The notes under the pieces: generated by a model
Database searches by the model: none
What the model was told of the DNA's origin: nothing
What the model saw: the letters and a program-made list of their open reading frames with translations, nothing else
Origin: Bartonella tribocorum CIP 105476
GTDB taxonomy: Bacteria; Pseudomonadota; Alphaproteobacteria; Rhizobiales; Rhizobiaceae
Length of the DNA: 64,000 nt
Direction of reading: 5' to 3'
Assembly: GCF_000196435.1 (NCBI RefSeq)
Contig: NC_010161.1
Coordinates: 558,001 to 622,000, forward strand
Program-made: the position numbers and the translations under genes
In this document: positions 35,105 through 46,757 of the stretch, piece by piece
Position numbering within the stretch: the stretch's first letter is position 1
How the letters are laid out: each line of letters begins with the position of its first letter

Positions 35105-36109
35105 TCAATTCATTTTTTTTAAATGCTTAATAAGTTGAGCCATATCTTGAGGCAGCGGTGCGGAAAACGATATAACTTTACCGGAAGAAGGATGTTCAAA
35201 AGTAAGACTTGCGGCATGGAGTGCGTGTCGATTGAATTGATCGATTGCATTTTTAAGAGTGGGATTGAGTGTATTTGATTTTGTTTTAAAAGCGTTTCCA
35301 TAAACCGTATCACCGATGAGTGGATGCCCGATATGCGCCATATGAACACGGATTTGATGGGTGCGTCCGGTTTCCAGACGACATTCCAGAAGGCTAGCAA
35401 AAGATGTCGAGTCTGCATGAGTACCATATTTTTCAAGCAGAGAAAAATGTGTAACAGCATGACGAGCATGAGGGGTTTGTTTATGGACGACAGCTTGCTT
35501 TGTTCGGTTATGGGGCGAACGGCCAAGTGATGCATCAATTGTCCAGACATTGCGGTGAGGCGTCCCCCAAATCAATGCATGATAACGTCGATCTAATGCG
35601 CAGGTCCGTCCATGATCAGAAAATTGAGCACTAAGACTCTTGTGAGCAAGATCATTTTTTGCAACAACCATAACACCGCTTGTATTTTTATCAAGACGAT
35701 GGACAACGCCAGGGCGTTTAACACCCCCTATACCAGATAAACTATTCCCACAGTGGTAAATAAGGGCATTAACCAACGTACCAGTCCAATTGCCATTCCC
35801 AGGATGAACAACAAGACCCGCTGGTTTATTAATAACAATGACATGATCATCTTCATACAGGATGTCCAATGCAATGGCTTCAGCGCTAGGTTCTGCATCA
35901 CGAAGGTTAGGCATTTCCAATTCAATTATTTGGTTAGGTTTTAATTTTGTTTTTGGTTCCTTTATGAATTGGCCATCAATTTTAAGACAGCCTTCACGGA
36001 TGAGGGTTTGCAAACGTGAACGTGAGAGCACATCATGATATTGTTTTGCGAGCCACTGATCAAGACGTTGATCCAGAGCACCTTCATCCGTTACTTTCTG
36101 TATAACCAT
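35105..36109 (-). CDS. rluD: 23S rRNA pseudouridine synthase (RluD type)
   Basis: From ATG 36109 the 334-residue protein has an N-terminal S4 RNA-binding domain (RLDQWLAKQYHDVLSRSRLQTLIREGCLKIDG, residues 14-45) and the RluA/RluD catalytic domain: ILYEDDHVIVINKPAGLVVHPG, then the active-site block GVVHRLDKNTSGVMVVAKND with catalytic Asp, and RLETGRTHQIRVHMAHIGHPLIGD. It makes pseudouridines in helix 69 of 23S rRNA if truly RluD. A longer frame to 36202 overlaps the aldehyde dehydrogenase gene and is not supported. It lies 150 bp upstream of rpoH. Confidence 0.93.
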   Translation of the reverse strand: MVIQKVTDEGALDQRLDQWLAKQYHDVLSRSRLQTLIREGCLKIDGQFIKEPKTKLKPNQIIELEMPNLRDAEPSAEAIALDILYEDDHVIVINKPAGLVVHPGNGNWTGTLVNALIYHCGNSLSGIGGVKRPGVVHRLDKNTSGVMVVAKNDLAHKSLSAQFSDHGRTCALDRRYHALIWGTPHRNVWTIDASLGRSPHNRTKQAVVHKQTPHARHAVTHFSLLEKYGTHADSTSFASLLECRLETGRTHQIRVHMAHIGHPLIGDTVYGNAFKTKSNTLNPTLKNAIDQFNRHALHAASLTFEHPSSGKVISFSAPLPQDMAQLIKHLKKMN

Positions 36110-36140
36110 ACGATTCCTATTAAGTTTTTTAATAAGATTT

Positions 36141-37571
36141 TTACCAATATGAAATTGCTTTGCTATCAAGAAATTCTTTAATTCCCCAATGTCCCCCTTC
36201 ACGGGCGCGCCCAGAGAATTTTACACCTCCAAAGTAGCTTCCATCAGGTAATCCATGTCCGTTAACTTCCACCATACCGGATCGTACTTGTGCTGCAATA
36301 CGACGGCATTTGTTACGATCTTGCGATTGAATATAGTTTGTAAGACCATATTCAGTATCATTTGCTAAAGTGATGGCTTCTTCTTCTGTACTAAAAGAAA
36401 GAATCGAGAGAACTGGACCAAAGATTTCTTCTTTGAAAATACGCATATGAGGTTTTACATCAGCAAAGACTGTTGGACGGACATAATAGCCGCGTTCCAT
36501 CCCTATAGGTAAACCAGTTCCGCCTGCAACAAGAGTTGCCCCTTCATCAATTCCCGATTGGATAAGATCTTGAATTTTATCATATTGTTTTTTTGAAACG
36601 ACAGGTCCAATATGATTACCTTCTTGGCAGTTCGGTCCTACTTTTGTTGTTTCTGCAATATCTTTGGCTATTTTTACGGCTTTGTCATAGATGTTCTGTT
36701 CCACAAGCATACGAGTCGGTGCATTACAACTTTGTCCACTATTATAAAAGCAATGTCGTACACCACGCTGAATAGCCTCTGAGTCGGCATCAGCAAAGAT
36801 AATATTTGCTCCTTTTCCTCCAAGTTCCAGACAGACTCTTTTTAAGGTAGCGCTGGCATTTTTAGAAATATCTTTTCCTGCTCTGGTTGAACCAGTAAAG
36901 CTGATCATTTCTAGATCAGGATGTGCTGAAAGGTAAGAGCCGACAGTTGCACCATCACCATTGATTAAATTAAAAACACCGGCAGGAAGTGCTGCTTCAT
37001 CTAAAAATTCAGCAAAAAGCATAGCAGAAAGAGGCGCAATTTCAGAGGGTTTTAGCACCATGGTACAGCCAGCCAAGAGAGCGGGGATAACTTTAAGAGT
37101 CACTTGATTCATGGGCCAATTCCATGGTGTAATTAATCCTACAACGCCAATAGGGTCGTAGTGAAGGATTGCTTGCTCATTTCCCTTTATTAAAGTTTCT
37201 TGGAATGAAAACTCTTTATAAGCTTCGATAAAATCGCGAATATGGGAACCGCCGGCTGCGGTTTGCGCATTAAGCGCCATATCAATTGGTGCTCCCATTT
37301 CCATTGAAATGGTTTTAGCCATATCTTTGGAACGTTTTTCATAGATCTCTAAAATTTTTTCAACAAATCCAAGACGCTCGCTTGGTGGCGTTGTTTTCCA
37401 TTTTTGAAACGCTTCTTTCGCTGCTTTAATTGCTTTATCAGCATCTTTTGTGCTTCCAAGGCTAATGACAGCACAAGCTTCTTCTGTTGATGGATTAATG
37501 ACGTCAAAATCATGGGGTGTACTTGGATCATCCCATTGACCATTGATATAAAATTTCCGTTTATTAAACAT
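36141..37571 (-). CDS. NAD(P)-dependent aldehyde dehydrogenase
   Basis: A 476-residue ALDH superfamily enzyme: VVGLITPWNWPMNQVTLKVIPALLAGCTMVLKPSE (cofactor and substrate site Asn), MISFTGSTRAGKDISKNAS (Rossmann glycine), RVCLELGGKGANIIF with the general-base Glu, and HCFYNSGQSCNAPTRMLVEQ with the nucleophile Cys. The C-terminal PDGSYFGGVKFSGRAREGGHWGIKEFL is also typical. It oxidises an aldehyde to an acid; the substrate cannot be told. GGGAG precedes ATG 37571. It is transcribed in the same direction as rluD, 31 bp away, perhaps as one unit. Confidence 0.93.
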   Translation of the reverse strand: MFNKRKFYINGQWDDPSTPHDFDVINPSTEEACAVISLGSTKDADKAIKAAKEAFQKWKTTPPSERLGFVEKILEIYEKRSKDMAKTISMEMGAPIDMALNAQTAAGGSHIRDFIEAYKEFSFQETLIKGNEQAILHYDPIGVVGLITPWNWPMNQVTLKVIPALLAGCTMVLKPSEIAPLSAMLFAEFLDEAALPAGVFNLINGDGATVGSYLSAHPDLEMISFTGSTRAGKDISKNASATLKRVCLELGGKGANIIFADADSEAIQRGVRHCFYNSGQSCNAPTRMLVEQNIYDKAVKIAKDIAETTKVGPNCQEGNHIGPVVSKKQYDKIQDLIQSGIDEGATLVAGGTGLPIGMERGYYVRPTVFADVKPHMRIFKEEIFGPVLSILSFSTEEEAITLANDTEYGLTNYIQSQDRNKCRRIAAQVRSGMVEVNGHGLPDGSYFGGVKFSGRAREGGHWGIKEFLDSKAISYW

Positions 37572-38033
37572 AATTCACTCCCTTTTTTCTATTTGTATTT
37601 ATGTAATTATGATTATCTTAGTCTAAGCCTTTTTAGACGAGGATAACAAGGATAATCTTATGAAAACGCGAGAAATTAGATTATGTTATGATCATCAAAC
37701 ATGGAAAGTTAAATAGAGAAATGCTTCTATAACTGTTTGTATTATTGGGATTAATCGTTTTTATAAAATGAGAGGGAAAGAGAGGTATAGAAATTTTTCT
37801 TGACGCTTTCTATCATGAAGTTTTCTTCAAAACAAATGAAAGACGAGCGATAGGACACCATAAATTGGCTAATTTACTTCGTAAACCTTAAACAAGGAAT
37901 ATTATGCATTTTGACCTTATTTTTTTATTAAAAAGTAACCATCAGCAAAAGGTTATTAACCTTCATATGATAGCCTCTATGAATTCTTTTTGAAAAGGTC
38001 ATTTTTCTCATTGCTATAAATTTGTTGGGTGCC
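37572..38033. other. Divergent intergenic region between aldehyde dehydrogenase and ftsK genes
   Basis: These 462 bp have no supported ORF. They separate two divergent genes and should hold both promoters. The sequence is AT-rich with no strong hairpin or repeat noted. Confidence 0.4.
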
Positions 38034-40610
38034 ATGCATAATTCGAAAATAAAATCTATTTCTACGTCTTCTTGTTCTGATGATGGTACGGAAGGTGCAT
38101 CAAGAGAAGATTTGTCTATTAAGATTACAGAGATATTTCCTTATCCGGAAGTGTGGAAAAAGGCATTTACCCTCGGAAAAAATGTCCGTTTTACGCGAAC
38201 ACCAGAAGTTGAGATTTTACGTCGTCGTATAGAAACAGATCCAATTTTTGCAAAACAATTTAAGATTTTTACAAAACAAGATCGAAAAAAAATTACGGAC
38301 ATTGTACATTGTAATAAGAAAACAACAAACGTTCCATCGACAAAAAAAGTCATTAATCCTCAATCGATAGAGAATAAAACGTCAGTTTGTCATTCAACGG
38401 TTTTAAAGCAGTTGTCACAGCAAGCTATTAGTCTACCATCAACCCATATTTCCCTTGAGGAAGATCAACAAGAGCATGAATTACAAGTGAAAAATGTGCT
38501 CCAAAAAATAAAGCCTGCTTTGCACCTTTCCGATGATGCTTTTTTTGAGTGTGGATCTTTGATATTTGAACATGTGGATACTCAAATTTCAAAAGAGGAT
38601 AGTACACCGATTAATACGACAAATGAAATTACATCTGATGTCCCTTCTGCTTTTGATGAGTCAATAACGGCTCTTTATCGTGTTCTTGAATACCGCTTTC
38701 CGCAACTCTATGATTCAATGACATCAGAAACTCCAGCAGAAAGGATGAGAGGCGTTGAGCAAATTTCTGATTTAATGAATACGAATAATGATACTATGAA
38801 GGAGTCTCAAGAGGGCGGTTCTAAGCTTTCTGTTGAAGATTCCGCTCATGTGTTAAATGATACTGAGGCGTTAAGGGATGCTGAGGATACTATAGAGACT
38901 GAAGAAGCCAATAATACCGTTTCCCATAATATTGTCGATTGTATAACAAAGGATGTCACAAAAAATTCAAAAGAGCTGTCTGTGATGCAAAGAAACGCTG
39001 CAACGAAAACATTGCAATCTATCCGCGCACCATCAGGCCATTATAATGCTTCTTTTATGAAAAATATTCAATCTATTGACTGTGATGTTTATGAATTTCC
39101 TCCGATTAATTTATTACAGAAACCTGTTTTTCATGAAGGGACGATGATTCCTCAGGAAACATTAGAACGTGGTGCTGGACTTTTAGAAAGTGTTTTGGAA
39201 GATTTTGGCATTAAGGGTGAAGTTATCCATGTTCATCCGGGGCCGGTGGTAACAATGTATGAATTTGAGCCCGCTGCGGGTGTAAAGTCATCGCGCGTTA
39301 TTAATCTTTCTGATGATATTGCACGTTCTATGTCTGCTATTTCCACACGCGTTGCTGTTATTCCTGGACGTAATGTTATTGGGATTGAGTTACCCAATGC
39401 GGTTCGTGAAACTGTTTATTTACGGGAATTAATCCAAACACGTTCTTTTCGTGAAAGTGAGTTTAAGCTTGCTCTTGCTTTGGGGAAAGGGATTAATGGC
39501 GAGCCTGTTATTGCAGAATTAGCAAAAATGCCTCATTTATTGGTTGCAGGAACAACAGGATCAGGAAAATCTGTTGCAATTAATACAATGATTTTGTCGA
39601 TTCTTTATCGTATGACGCCCCAGCAGTGTCGTTTGATTATGGTTGATCCTAAAATGTTAGAGCTTTCTGTTTATGATGGTATACCACATCTTTTAACACC
39701 GGTTGTAACAGATCCAAAAAAAGCGGTAACCGCTTTAAAATGGGCGGTTCGAGAAATGGAAGAGCGTTATCGTAAAATGGCTAAGTTAGGTGTGCGTAAT
39801 ATTGATGGTTTTAATGCACGCGTTGCACTTGCCGCTCAAAAAGGTGAAACGATCATGTGTACTGTACAGTCGGGTTTTGATAAAGAAACAGGGGAAATGC
39901 TTTATCATGAAGAAGCCATGGATCTCACGCAGCTTCCTTATATCATCGTGATTGTTGATGAGATGGCTGATCTTATGATGGTGGCAGGAAAAGAAATTGA
40001 GAATGCCATTCAGCGTTTAGCGCAAATGGCGCGTGCGGCAGGTATTCATCTTATTATGGCAACACAGCGTCCTTCTGTTGATGTTATCACGGGGACAATT
40101 AAAGCAAACTTTCCTACCCGCATTTCTTTTCAGGTCACATCAAAAATTGATAGTCGTACGATCTTAGGTGAACAAGGTGCTGAAACGCTTTTAGGTCAAG
40201 GAGATATGCTTCATATGGCAGGTGGGGGGCGTATTGTGCGCGTTCATGGACCTTTTGTCTCTGATGAAGAAGTTGAAGCCGTTGTTGCACATCTTAAAAT
40301 GCAAGGAAAACCCGATTATTTAGCAACAGTCACGGATAATGAAGACGAAAACAATGAAGATGTTTCGGCTGATTCAACGGCAGAAATTTCTGAGGAAGAA
40401 AATTTTGATGAAGAGGGTGAGAGACTTTATAACCAAGCTGTAAAGATTGTTATGCGTGATAAAAAATGTTCAACATCTTATATACAGCGCCGCCTTTCAA
40501 TCGGCTATAATAAAGCAGCTTCTCTCGTTGAGCGTATGGAAGAAAAAGGCATTGTGGGAGCCGCTAATCATGTTGGAAAACGTGAAATTTTACTCAATGA
40601 AGGAAAATAA
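38034..40610 (+). CDS. ftsK: FtsK/SpoIIIE-family DNA translocase without membrane segments
   Basis: From ATG 38034 the protein has 858 residues. Residues 1-350 are a hydrophilic, low-similarity linker with no membrane segments. The motor follows: [43 protein letters not shown] (alpha domain), Walker A GTTGSGKS near residues 507-514, [29 protein letters not shown], Walker [16 protein letters not shown], and [43 protein letters not shown]-terminal gamma winged helix ([30 protein letters not shown]) would read KOPS sites. It pumps DNA during chromosome segregation. Rhizobiales often have a second, soluble FtsK paralogue. A TTG at 38022 is an alternative start. Confidence 0.93.
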   Translation: MHNSKIKSISTSSCSDDGTEGASREDLSIKITEIFPYPEVWKKAFTLGKNVRFTRTPEVEILRRRIETDPIFAKQFKIFTKQDRKKITDIVHCNKKTTNVPSTKKVINPQSIENKTSVCHSTVLKQLSQQAISLPSTHISLEEDQQEHELQVKNVLQKIKPALHLSDDAFFECGSLIFEHVDTQISKEDSTPINTTNEITSDVPSAFDESITALYRVLEYRFPQLYDSMTSETPAERMRGVEQISDLMNTNNDTMKESQEGGSKLSVEDSAHVLNDTEALRDAEDTIETEEANNTVSHNIVDCITKDVTKNSKELSVMQRNAATKTLQSIRAPSGHYNASFMKNIQSIDCDVYEFPPINLLQKPVFHEGTMIPQETLERGAGLLESVLEDFGIKGEVIHVHPGPVVTMYEFEPAAGVKSSRVINLSDDIARSMSAISTRVAVIPGRNVIGIELPNAVRETVYLRELIQTRSFRESEFKLALALGKGINGEPVIAELAKMPHLLVAGTTGSGKSVAINTMILSILYRMTPQQCRLIMVDPKMLELSVYDGIPHLLTPVVTDPKKAVTALKWAVREMEERYRKMAKLGVRNIDGFNARVALAAQKGETIMCTVQSGFDKETGEMLYHEEAMDLTQLPYIIVIVDEMADLMMVAGKEIENAIQRLAQMARAAGIHLIMATQRPSVDVITGTIKANFPTRISFQVTSKIDSRTILGEQGAETLLGQGDMLHMAGGGRIVRVHGPFVSDEEVEAVVAHLKMQGKPDYLATVTDNEDENNEDVSADSTAEISEEENFDEEGERLYNQAVKIVMRDKKCSTSYIQRRLSIGYNKAASLVERMEEKGIVGAANHVGKREILLNEGK

Positions 40611-42137
40611 GCGAGCATATTTAAAAAAAGCACATTCAAAAATATGTGATTTTTAAAACGTCTGACAGCCATTATTGAGATAGCGAATACGTGTTTTATT
40701 CTTTAAAGCAGGTGTGACCATCTATTGATTTCTTTGAGAGTAATATTAAAAAATTGAGTGGAGAGTCATAAAGCCGTCTTTTGACTGCTCATGAGGAGAA
40801 TAAGCTGATACAAAAGGGGGAAAATGTTTTTAACATTTCTAGATGATTTTGAATGTGGAATAAATGAAGTGAATTTTTATATGAGAAGGGGGGCTTTTTA
40901 TTCTCTTTTCTTATTGCGTAAGGATTCTTTGTTCAAATAATACGGTAGTATATTTTTAGTAGTCCTGATTAATGGATCACAATCCTTATGAAGAATAGGG
41001 TATCATTGTATTATATCTTCATGCATTTTCTTTAAAGAAACATCTAGTAAGTTCCTCAAGTCCATTTCATGACGGTGTTTGTCAATAGTATAGCAAAGCT
41101 GTTGAACATCACTATCCTTACGCTTATGAAGTAACAAACCGGTACACCATTAAAATATTTTCTAGCTCTCAATTGCAAAAGAGCTCGGTATTGATGGTTT
41201 ATAAGAGGCATTTTATATTCCTTCTTTAACGATTTTTATCTATACGCCAGCTCTTTTTGTAACATGCAAGCGAATGGTTTTGGTTGTTTCAATATGAGAG
41301 GAGGTATGATGAAAAAAATTTACGATATTCGCAGTTATGATTCAAATTAAAAAAAAGTATTTATCATTATAAATCAATGTGTTGATGGTGAAAAAAAAGA
41401 TTTTTTGGGGAGACGTTCTAAGAAGAGGACTCAATATATAAGTTTTATTGCATTGGGGGCTTTAAAGCGCTACGCTGAGTTTGTTACTATCTAAATTATT
41501 GGCGCAAGAAAGGTGTTTTTACAAGAAGTTTTAGGATAAAGGGATTTTTAATTTCGGATCCTTATAATACAACATACTGATTTATAATAATAATTCCAAT
41601 CATTTTTTGTGCATTATAATTAAAGTTAGCGCAGGGGTAAAAAAGGAATAAAAAATCTACTTAATTAAAAGCATTTCAAATGCCAAGCATACAGATAATA
41701 CTAGGGGCTGAAATAATATAATGAGGGCACTAGCGAATTCTTTCAGAAATATAAAAACAGCACGCACGAATGCTTCAATATCCTTTATAGGGACCTTTAT
41801 ATTAGACGAACTCGGATACCGTCATATAATAAGCTTTGAACACAATGTCTCTTTAAGACAGGTACATGAATGCGAAAAATAAGAGTATTCTTCTGGGAGA
41901 CCTATTTTATGTGAAGGGCATATTTCTATTATTGTAATAAGCTTTCTTACAATAGTGGGTGAATAAGCAACAGCGCTGAGGGTTTCTTTTTACTTTTGTT
42001 TTGTTGGTAAAACAGTCAAAATTTTGCTACAGATAATTGATAATAAGATATCAAGTTATTTTAACGAGAGCAGATATTTTGAAATAAATTAGCATTATTT
42101 GTTCGAGAGTCAATCCAACACTTTTTTAGTTTTAGTT
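40611..42137. other. 1.5-kb decayed intergenic region with an integrase relic
   Basis: No intact gene is present. The region contains an inactivated integrase 5' fragment (41031-41211, minus strand) together with its upstream DNA (to about 41390). Other short frames, such as one at 41721-41882, lack a ribosome-binding site and similarity. This suggests a former integrated element that has mostly been deleted between ftsK and the kinase gene. Confidence 0.5.
41031..41211 (-). pseudogene. Integrase N-terminal relic 1
   Basis: Read on the minus strand, ATG 41211 begins MPLINHQYRALLQLRARKY, matching MALMNRLNARSVATLGAGKY of the intact integrase. After a frameshift LHKRKDSD..., then YTIDKHRHEMDLRNLLDVSLK continue the match to LHKRKDGG..., YTLHGRRREMGLGALRHVSLK. 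At least two frameshifts are present and everything beyond the arm-binding domain is missing. Upstream DNA is also related to that of the intact gene. Confidence 0.65.
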
Positions 42138-43826
42138 ATGTCATTAAAAGCAGATGAGTTAAGTAACAATGAATTAAAATGTAAGCAAGAAGCTTTTTGT
42201 TTTATACCAGAGCTTTTGCCACGACCTTTTACATGGAAAATCGATCACAATGGTTTATTTTGTGAAGTCTCAAAGGAGTTAGCTGAAGTTGTTGGTCCTC
42301 TCTCTTCTTCTATTTTAGGTTGTGGCTTTCATGAGCTTGCTCATCAATTTAATGATGAGAGATATCTGGTTCTCAGTCGTTTTATTGAAGCGGCTATGCC
42401 GTGGAGTAAAGAGGTTGTTCAATGGCCAGTTGATGGTTGTTCACAATGGCTTGATGTTGAATTGTCGGCTTTGCCAATTTTTGATGTTAAAAAGCAGCTT
42501 AAAGGGTTTCGTGGCTTTGGCGTTTTAAAAGTTCAAGAACAAAGAGATGAAAAGCTGGAGACGGAAATGCCGCGTCTTACGGAGATAGAACGCTCAGCTT
42601 TTCGTGAGATTGCAGAGCAATTACGTGATGAATTGAATTCATCGGTAAAAGAAGAGAATTTTGTTGAAAAAACAGCTATTCAATTACCATATCCACAAAC
42701 ATTACCGGTAAATGCTATAGAACAAGCTCTCATAAAAGAACCCGCTGCTGTTTTATCATTATTGGAGACAGCAACAGATGGTGTTTTATGGTTAGATGAA
42801 CAGGGGTTTATTCAATCGGCAAGTAGGGCAGCTTTAGCATTAATGGGTTATGAAATAAATGAACTACGAGGACAGCCATTTTCTTCATTCTTTACTTTGC
42901 AAAGCCGATTTTTGGTTGAAAAATATTTTAAATTAATTCGTATGAAGGGGAAAAATCAGGTTTTAAATCGCAGCGAAACAGCTGATTTAATGACGAAAAG
43001 TCATAAAAATAGAACCGTTTTGATAACGATTGTATTTTTGGCACCGCAAGGCAATTATGCTGTTATGTTGCGTGATAGAACAAAAAAAGTTTTATCAGAA
43101 GAAGAAAAAGCAGAAGAGAATAAAATTGTTGGCGTTGTTCATGAAATACGAACACCTTTGAATGCTCTTATTGGTTTTGCGGAAATTATGAAAGAGGGCC
43201 GTTTTGGTTCAATAGAAAATGAGCGTTATCATGGATATTTACGCGATATTATCTCTTCTGGAAAACATATATTATCGCTCATTAATGAATTACTAGAATG
43301 TTCGAAGATAAATTATTCTGATTCCAATAACCAGGTTGATTCTTCCCTTATTTCTGAACAATTTGATGTGATATCTTGTTTACGTGCGACGATAGCTTTT
43401 CTTGAAACTCAAGCCAATCATAACGGCATTATCATGCGTATTGTTGCTCCACCGCATGTTCCATTTATTCCTGTATCACAACAAATGTTTCGCCAGATTA
43501 TATGGAATCTTCTTTCCAATGCTATTCGTTTTACCTCCTTGGGTGGACAGATTATTGTTCACGTTTCTTATAGAAAAGAACGCATAAAAATTTCAGTGAG
43601 TGATAATGGTATAGGAATGAGTGAAGAAGAAATTGCACATGCCCTGCAACCTTATGGTCAAGTAGAGCGCAAAGATGGCCGATCTGGTGACAGTGTTTTT
43701 ATGGGAACAGGCTTAGGACTCCCAATGTGTAAGGCAATGGTGGAAGAAAGCGGGGGAGAATTTTTATTGTTCTCAAAACCCAATCACGGAACAACTGTGG
43801 AAATGTTTTTTCCTCATGTTCCATGA
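42138..43826 (+). CDS. PAS-domain sensor histidine kinase (PdhS/PleC-like)
   Basis: The 562-residue protein has no membrane segment. PAS-like regions lie near residues 30-125 (PRPFTWKIDHNGLFCEVSKELAEVVG) and 205-320 (LLETATDGVLWLDEQGFIQSASRAALALMGYEINELRGQPFSSFF). The kinase has H-box VVHEIRTPLNALIGFAEIM (His near 335), N-box QIIWNLLSNAIRFTSLGG, and G-boxes SDNGIGMSEEEI and GTGLGLPMCKAMVEESGG. The H-box context (GFAEIMKEGRFGSIENERYHGYLRDIISSGKHILSLINELLE) resembles PdhS/DivJ/PleC kinases that control the alphaproteobacterial cell cycle via DivK. It is shorter than Brucella PdhS as I recall it. ATG 42138 is preferred over TTG 42099. Confidence 0.83.
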   Translation: MSLKADELSNNELKCKQEAFCFIPELLPRPFTWKIDHNGLFCEVSKELAEVVGPLSSSILGCGFHELAHQFNDERYLVLSRFIEAAMPWSKEVVQWPVDGCSQWLDVELSALPIFDVKKQLKGFRGFGVLKVQEQRDEKLETEMPRLTEIERSAFREIAEQLRDELNSSVKEENFVEKTAIQLPYPQTLPVNAIEQALIKEPAAVLSLLETATDGVLWLDEQGFIQSASRAALALMGYEINELRGQPFSSFFTLQSRFLVEKYFKLIRMKGKNQVLNRSETADLMTKSHKNRTVLITIVFLAPQGNYAVMLRDRTKKVLSEEEKAEENKIVGVVHEIRTPLNALIGFAEIMKEGRFGSIENERYHGYLRDIISSGKHILSLINELLECSKINYSDSNNQVDSSLISEQFDVISCLRATIAFLETQANHNGIIMRIVAPPHVPFIPVSQQMFRQIIWNLLSNAIRFTSLGGQIIVHVSYRKERIKISVSDNGIGMSEEEIAHALQPYGQVERKDGRSGDSVFMGTGLGLPMCKAMVEESGGEFLLFSKPNHGTTVEMFFPHVP

Positions 43827-43844
43827 TGTAAATCGTACATAAAT

Positions 43845-44255
43845 TTACTTTTTCTTAGCCAAGAGATCTCTAATTTCTGTTAAAAGTTGTTCTTCTGAAG
43901 AAGTTTTATTGGGGCTTTCTCCTTCTTCTTTTCTACGCATTTTATTCATAGCTTTAACGAAGAAAAAAAGAACCCAAGCAATAATGAGGAAATTAATAAG
44001 TAAAGTGATAAAGTGCCCATAGCTAATGGTTGCTCCAGCTGCTTTGGCGGCACTCAATGTCGCTTGTTTTTCGCCAGCAAGTTGAATAAACATATTAGAA
44101 AAATCAATTCCACCTGTAATAAGTCCAATGATTGGCATAAAAATATCATTGACAATTGAGTTGACTAAGCTACCAAAAGCGCCTCCGATAATCACACCAA
44201 TAGCAAGATCAATCATATTACCTTTTAGGGCAAATTCTTTGAATTCTTTAAACAT
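43845..44255 (-). CDS. mscL: Large-conductance mechanosensitive channel
   Basis: A 136-residue Msc[49 protein letters not shown] (amphipathic N-terminal helix and TM1 with the glycine-rich pore), a periplasmic loop, then [33 protein letters not shown] (TM2) and a C-terminal helical bundle ([13 protein letters not shown]). Pentamers open under membrane tension during hypo-osmotic shock. AGGGGAAA precedes the ATG. Length and motifs are normal. It converges with the kinase gene, 18 bp apart. Confidence 0.96.
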   Translation of the reverse strand: MFKEFKEFALKGNMIDLAIGVIIGGAFGSLVNSIVNDIFMPIIGLITGGIDFSNMFIQLAGEKQATLSAAKAAGATISYGHFITLLINFLIIAWVLFFFVKAMNKMRRKEEGESPNKTSSEEQLLTEIRDLLAKKK

Positions 44256-45522
44256 TGCGGTTTCCCCTTTATATAAGCGATATACGGTAATCTACTTACC
44301 GCTTTTGATGAAAAAGGAAAGGGCAGATTTTATTTTTAGGAGTATACTACAACATTAATATTATTTTCCAAGAATTTTATGAGGCTTAATAAAGAGCTCT
44401 ATGGAGTCTATTTGAATGTATATATTTCGTAGAGAACAGCTTTTTTGATAAAAACTGTATCTGCTTTTTCCAACGAAAAGGCGAAAATTATTCTTAAGTT
44501 ATATAATTTCCTCAACACCTTTATGATAACAGTTTAAAAAAAGGGATTTTTACACAGTACCACAAAGTTAGAAGTGTTGAGAATTGATACATCAGGAACT
44601 TTTTCGAATGAAGTATTATATATTGGCATAAAAAGAGAATTGAGAATAAAAATTATATTTCAGTACTGATGGGAGAAATGGATAGATAAGGCGGGAGTAA
44701 AATTTATAGTGCCAGATAGTTCCTCTTAATTCAACAAGCGATAGAGAAATTAGGGGTATAAGATGATCTAAAAGCTCTTTATACTGTGTTGCATAGGTTG
44801 AAAGTGATCATCATTTTGATGCAAGCAAGCATATTATTATTGGCTGGAAGATTGTATCAATTTATAGATAGCAGAACTATAGAGTTTGCAAGAGCATGTT
44901 GGTTTAGAAGTTTCTGGTATGATAGGTTCATTCTATAATCAATAGCAACAGCAAAGGAAGCAACACGGATTTTTCAAAATTTTATTGATACGGTATAAAC
45001 CATGCTGCTAATTTAATGGTGTAGCAATGGCATGAATGTAGATGATTTTACGAACCGTATATTCTATAAATTTATGAGGAAAACAGCTTTATAGAACAAG
45101 CTTTGTTTTTGGGGACACAACATTACACAAAGAAACTTTAATGACATAAAAGAACCTTGGGAATAGAGATAATTTTCTTGCCTTTTTAAAGATATTACGA
45201 GCTTGCTTGCAAGAGATAAGATTATGGTTTGGTGAAGAGGCATTAATATCTCAACTCGTACGGACATTTTACATTTTATAAGATTTAGGATTTACAGACA
45301 TATTTAGCTAACTGAACAAGTGTGAAAGAGAGAAATGTTTTTTCCAGAATAATTTTTTTTATTCAGGGTTCATAAATATCCACGCGAATGATGATGACGT
45401 GATGAACTATTCTTAATAGAAGGGGGGATATTATTTGAATAATATACTCTTTTGGCGATCTTTTGTGTTAAAAGGTGTATGTGAGATGCGATGGATCATT
45501 TTTATGTTGTGGAGAAGGATTG
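44256..45522. other. 1.27-kb region with no intact gene
   Basis: This stretch between mscL and pyrD has many stops in all frames. The longest frame (45064-45267, minus strand) shows no recognisable motif. Its base composition looks like decayed coding DNA. The pyrD promoter should be in the last 150 bp. No RNA gene or strong repeat was seen. Confidence 0.4.
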
Positions 45523-46605
45523 ATGAGTTTTTTTCGTTGTATTGGCCGTTCTGCTTTATTTATGTTAGATCCAGAGCATGCGCACCGCTTAGCGATTGTT
45601 GGATTGAAAAGTGGCTTAAACGGTTGTCAAAAGGTTGTTGATAAGCGATTGAGTGTAACTATTGCAGGGCTTAAGTTTAAAAATTTTATTGGTCTTGCAG
45701 CGGGGTTTGATAAAAATGCAGAGGTTGTTGATGAAATTTTTCGTTTAGGATTTGGTTTTACTGAAATTGGAACAGTGACACCAAAGCCTCAGATTGGAAA
45801 TCCTAAACCACGGCTTTTTCGTTTAAAAGAAGATGAAGCAATTATTAATAGAATGGGTTTTAATAATGACGGGCATCAAGTTGTTGATGACAGATTGCGG
45901 ATATGTAAAAAAGCGGGTGTTGTAGGGGTCAATATTGGAGCCAATAAGGATACAGTTGATAAGATTGACGATTATACTGTTGGCATTGCTCATTTTTATG
46001 ATGTTGCTGATTATTTTACGGTTAATATTTCTTCTCCTAATACGCCAGGTTTGCGCGATTTACAGGCTCGTGATAGTTTGCATCTTTTGTTGAATGCCAT
46101 CTCAAAAGCGCGAAAGGAGCAAGAGAAAAAACATGGATTTTCCATTCCCATTTTTTTAAAAATTGCTCCAGATTTATCAGAGAAAGAATTGGATGATATT
46201 GCAGAAGAAATAAAACTTTCTGATTTTGATGGACTGATTGTTTCCAATACGACTCTTTCACGTCAAGGTCTTAACAATAGTCATTTCAGCAATGAAGAGG
46301 GGGGGCTTTCTGGACGTCCACTTTTTGAGCGTTCTACGATTGTGCTTGCAAAAATGCGTCAAAAGTTAGGGAAGGAGATTGCAATTATTGGCGTTGGCGG
46401 TGTAAAGGATGCGCAAACGGCTTTGGAAAAAGTAAAAGCAGGTGCAGATTTAATTCAATTATATAGTGGGATGGTTTATGAAGGTCCAAATCTTGTCATA
46501 ACTATTTTAAAAGAGATTTTGCAGATGATGCAACAAGATGGTGTCGATAACATAAAAGACTATCGTGATCATAATCTTGAGCATTGGGCAAAATTTCCCT
46601 TGTAA
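45523..46605 (+). CDS. pyrD: Dihydroorotate dehydrogenase (quinone), class 2
   Basis: From ATG 45523 (GGAGAAGG just upstream) the 360-residue flavoenzyme oxidises dihydroorotate to orotate in pyrimidine synthesis, passing electrons to quinone at the membrane. It has the class 2 N-terminal helix ([32 protein letters not shown]), [68 protein letters not shown] with the catalytic Ser, and [35 protein letters not shown]. Length is normal. tRNA-His follows after about 150 bp. Confidence 0.96.
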   Translation: MSFFRCIGRSALFMLDPEHAHRLAIVGLKSGLNGCQKVVDKRLSVTIAGLKFKNFIGLAAGFDKNAEVVDEIFRLGFGFTEIGTVTPKPQIGNPKPRLFRLKEDEAIINRMGFNNDGHQVVDDRLRICKKAGVVGVNIGANKDTVDKIDDYTVGIAHFYDVADYFTVNISSPNTPGLRDLQARDSLHLLLNAISKARKEQEKKHGFSIPIFLKIAPDLSEKELDDIAEEIKLSDFDGLIVSNTTLSRQGLNNSHFSNEEGGLSGRPLFERSTIVLAKMRQKLGKEIAIIGVGGVKDAQTALEKVKAGADLIQLYSGMVYEGPNLVITILKEILQMMQQDGVDNIKDYRDHNLEHWAKFPL

Positions 46606-46757
46606 AAATTTTCTTTGTAAAAAACATTTTTTCTTCACAAAAAATTGCAAGATTTTTTTTAAGGGGCTTGCAAACTTTGTTGATCTTCCTTATGTCACAT
46701 AAGCGAAGAATAAATGTTTACAAAATCGTGAACAGTTATGATACATTTACTTTTTAT

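Noticed and set aside
41721..41882. 53-codon frame MRALANSFRNIKTARTNAS...
   Set aside because: No ribosome-binding site and no recognisable similarity in a decayed region; not strong enough to list as a gene.
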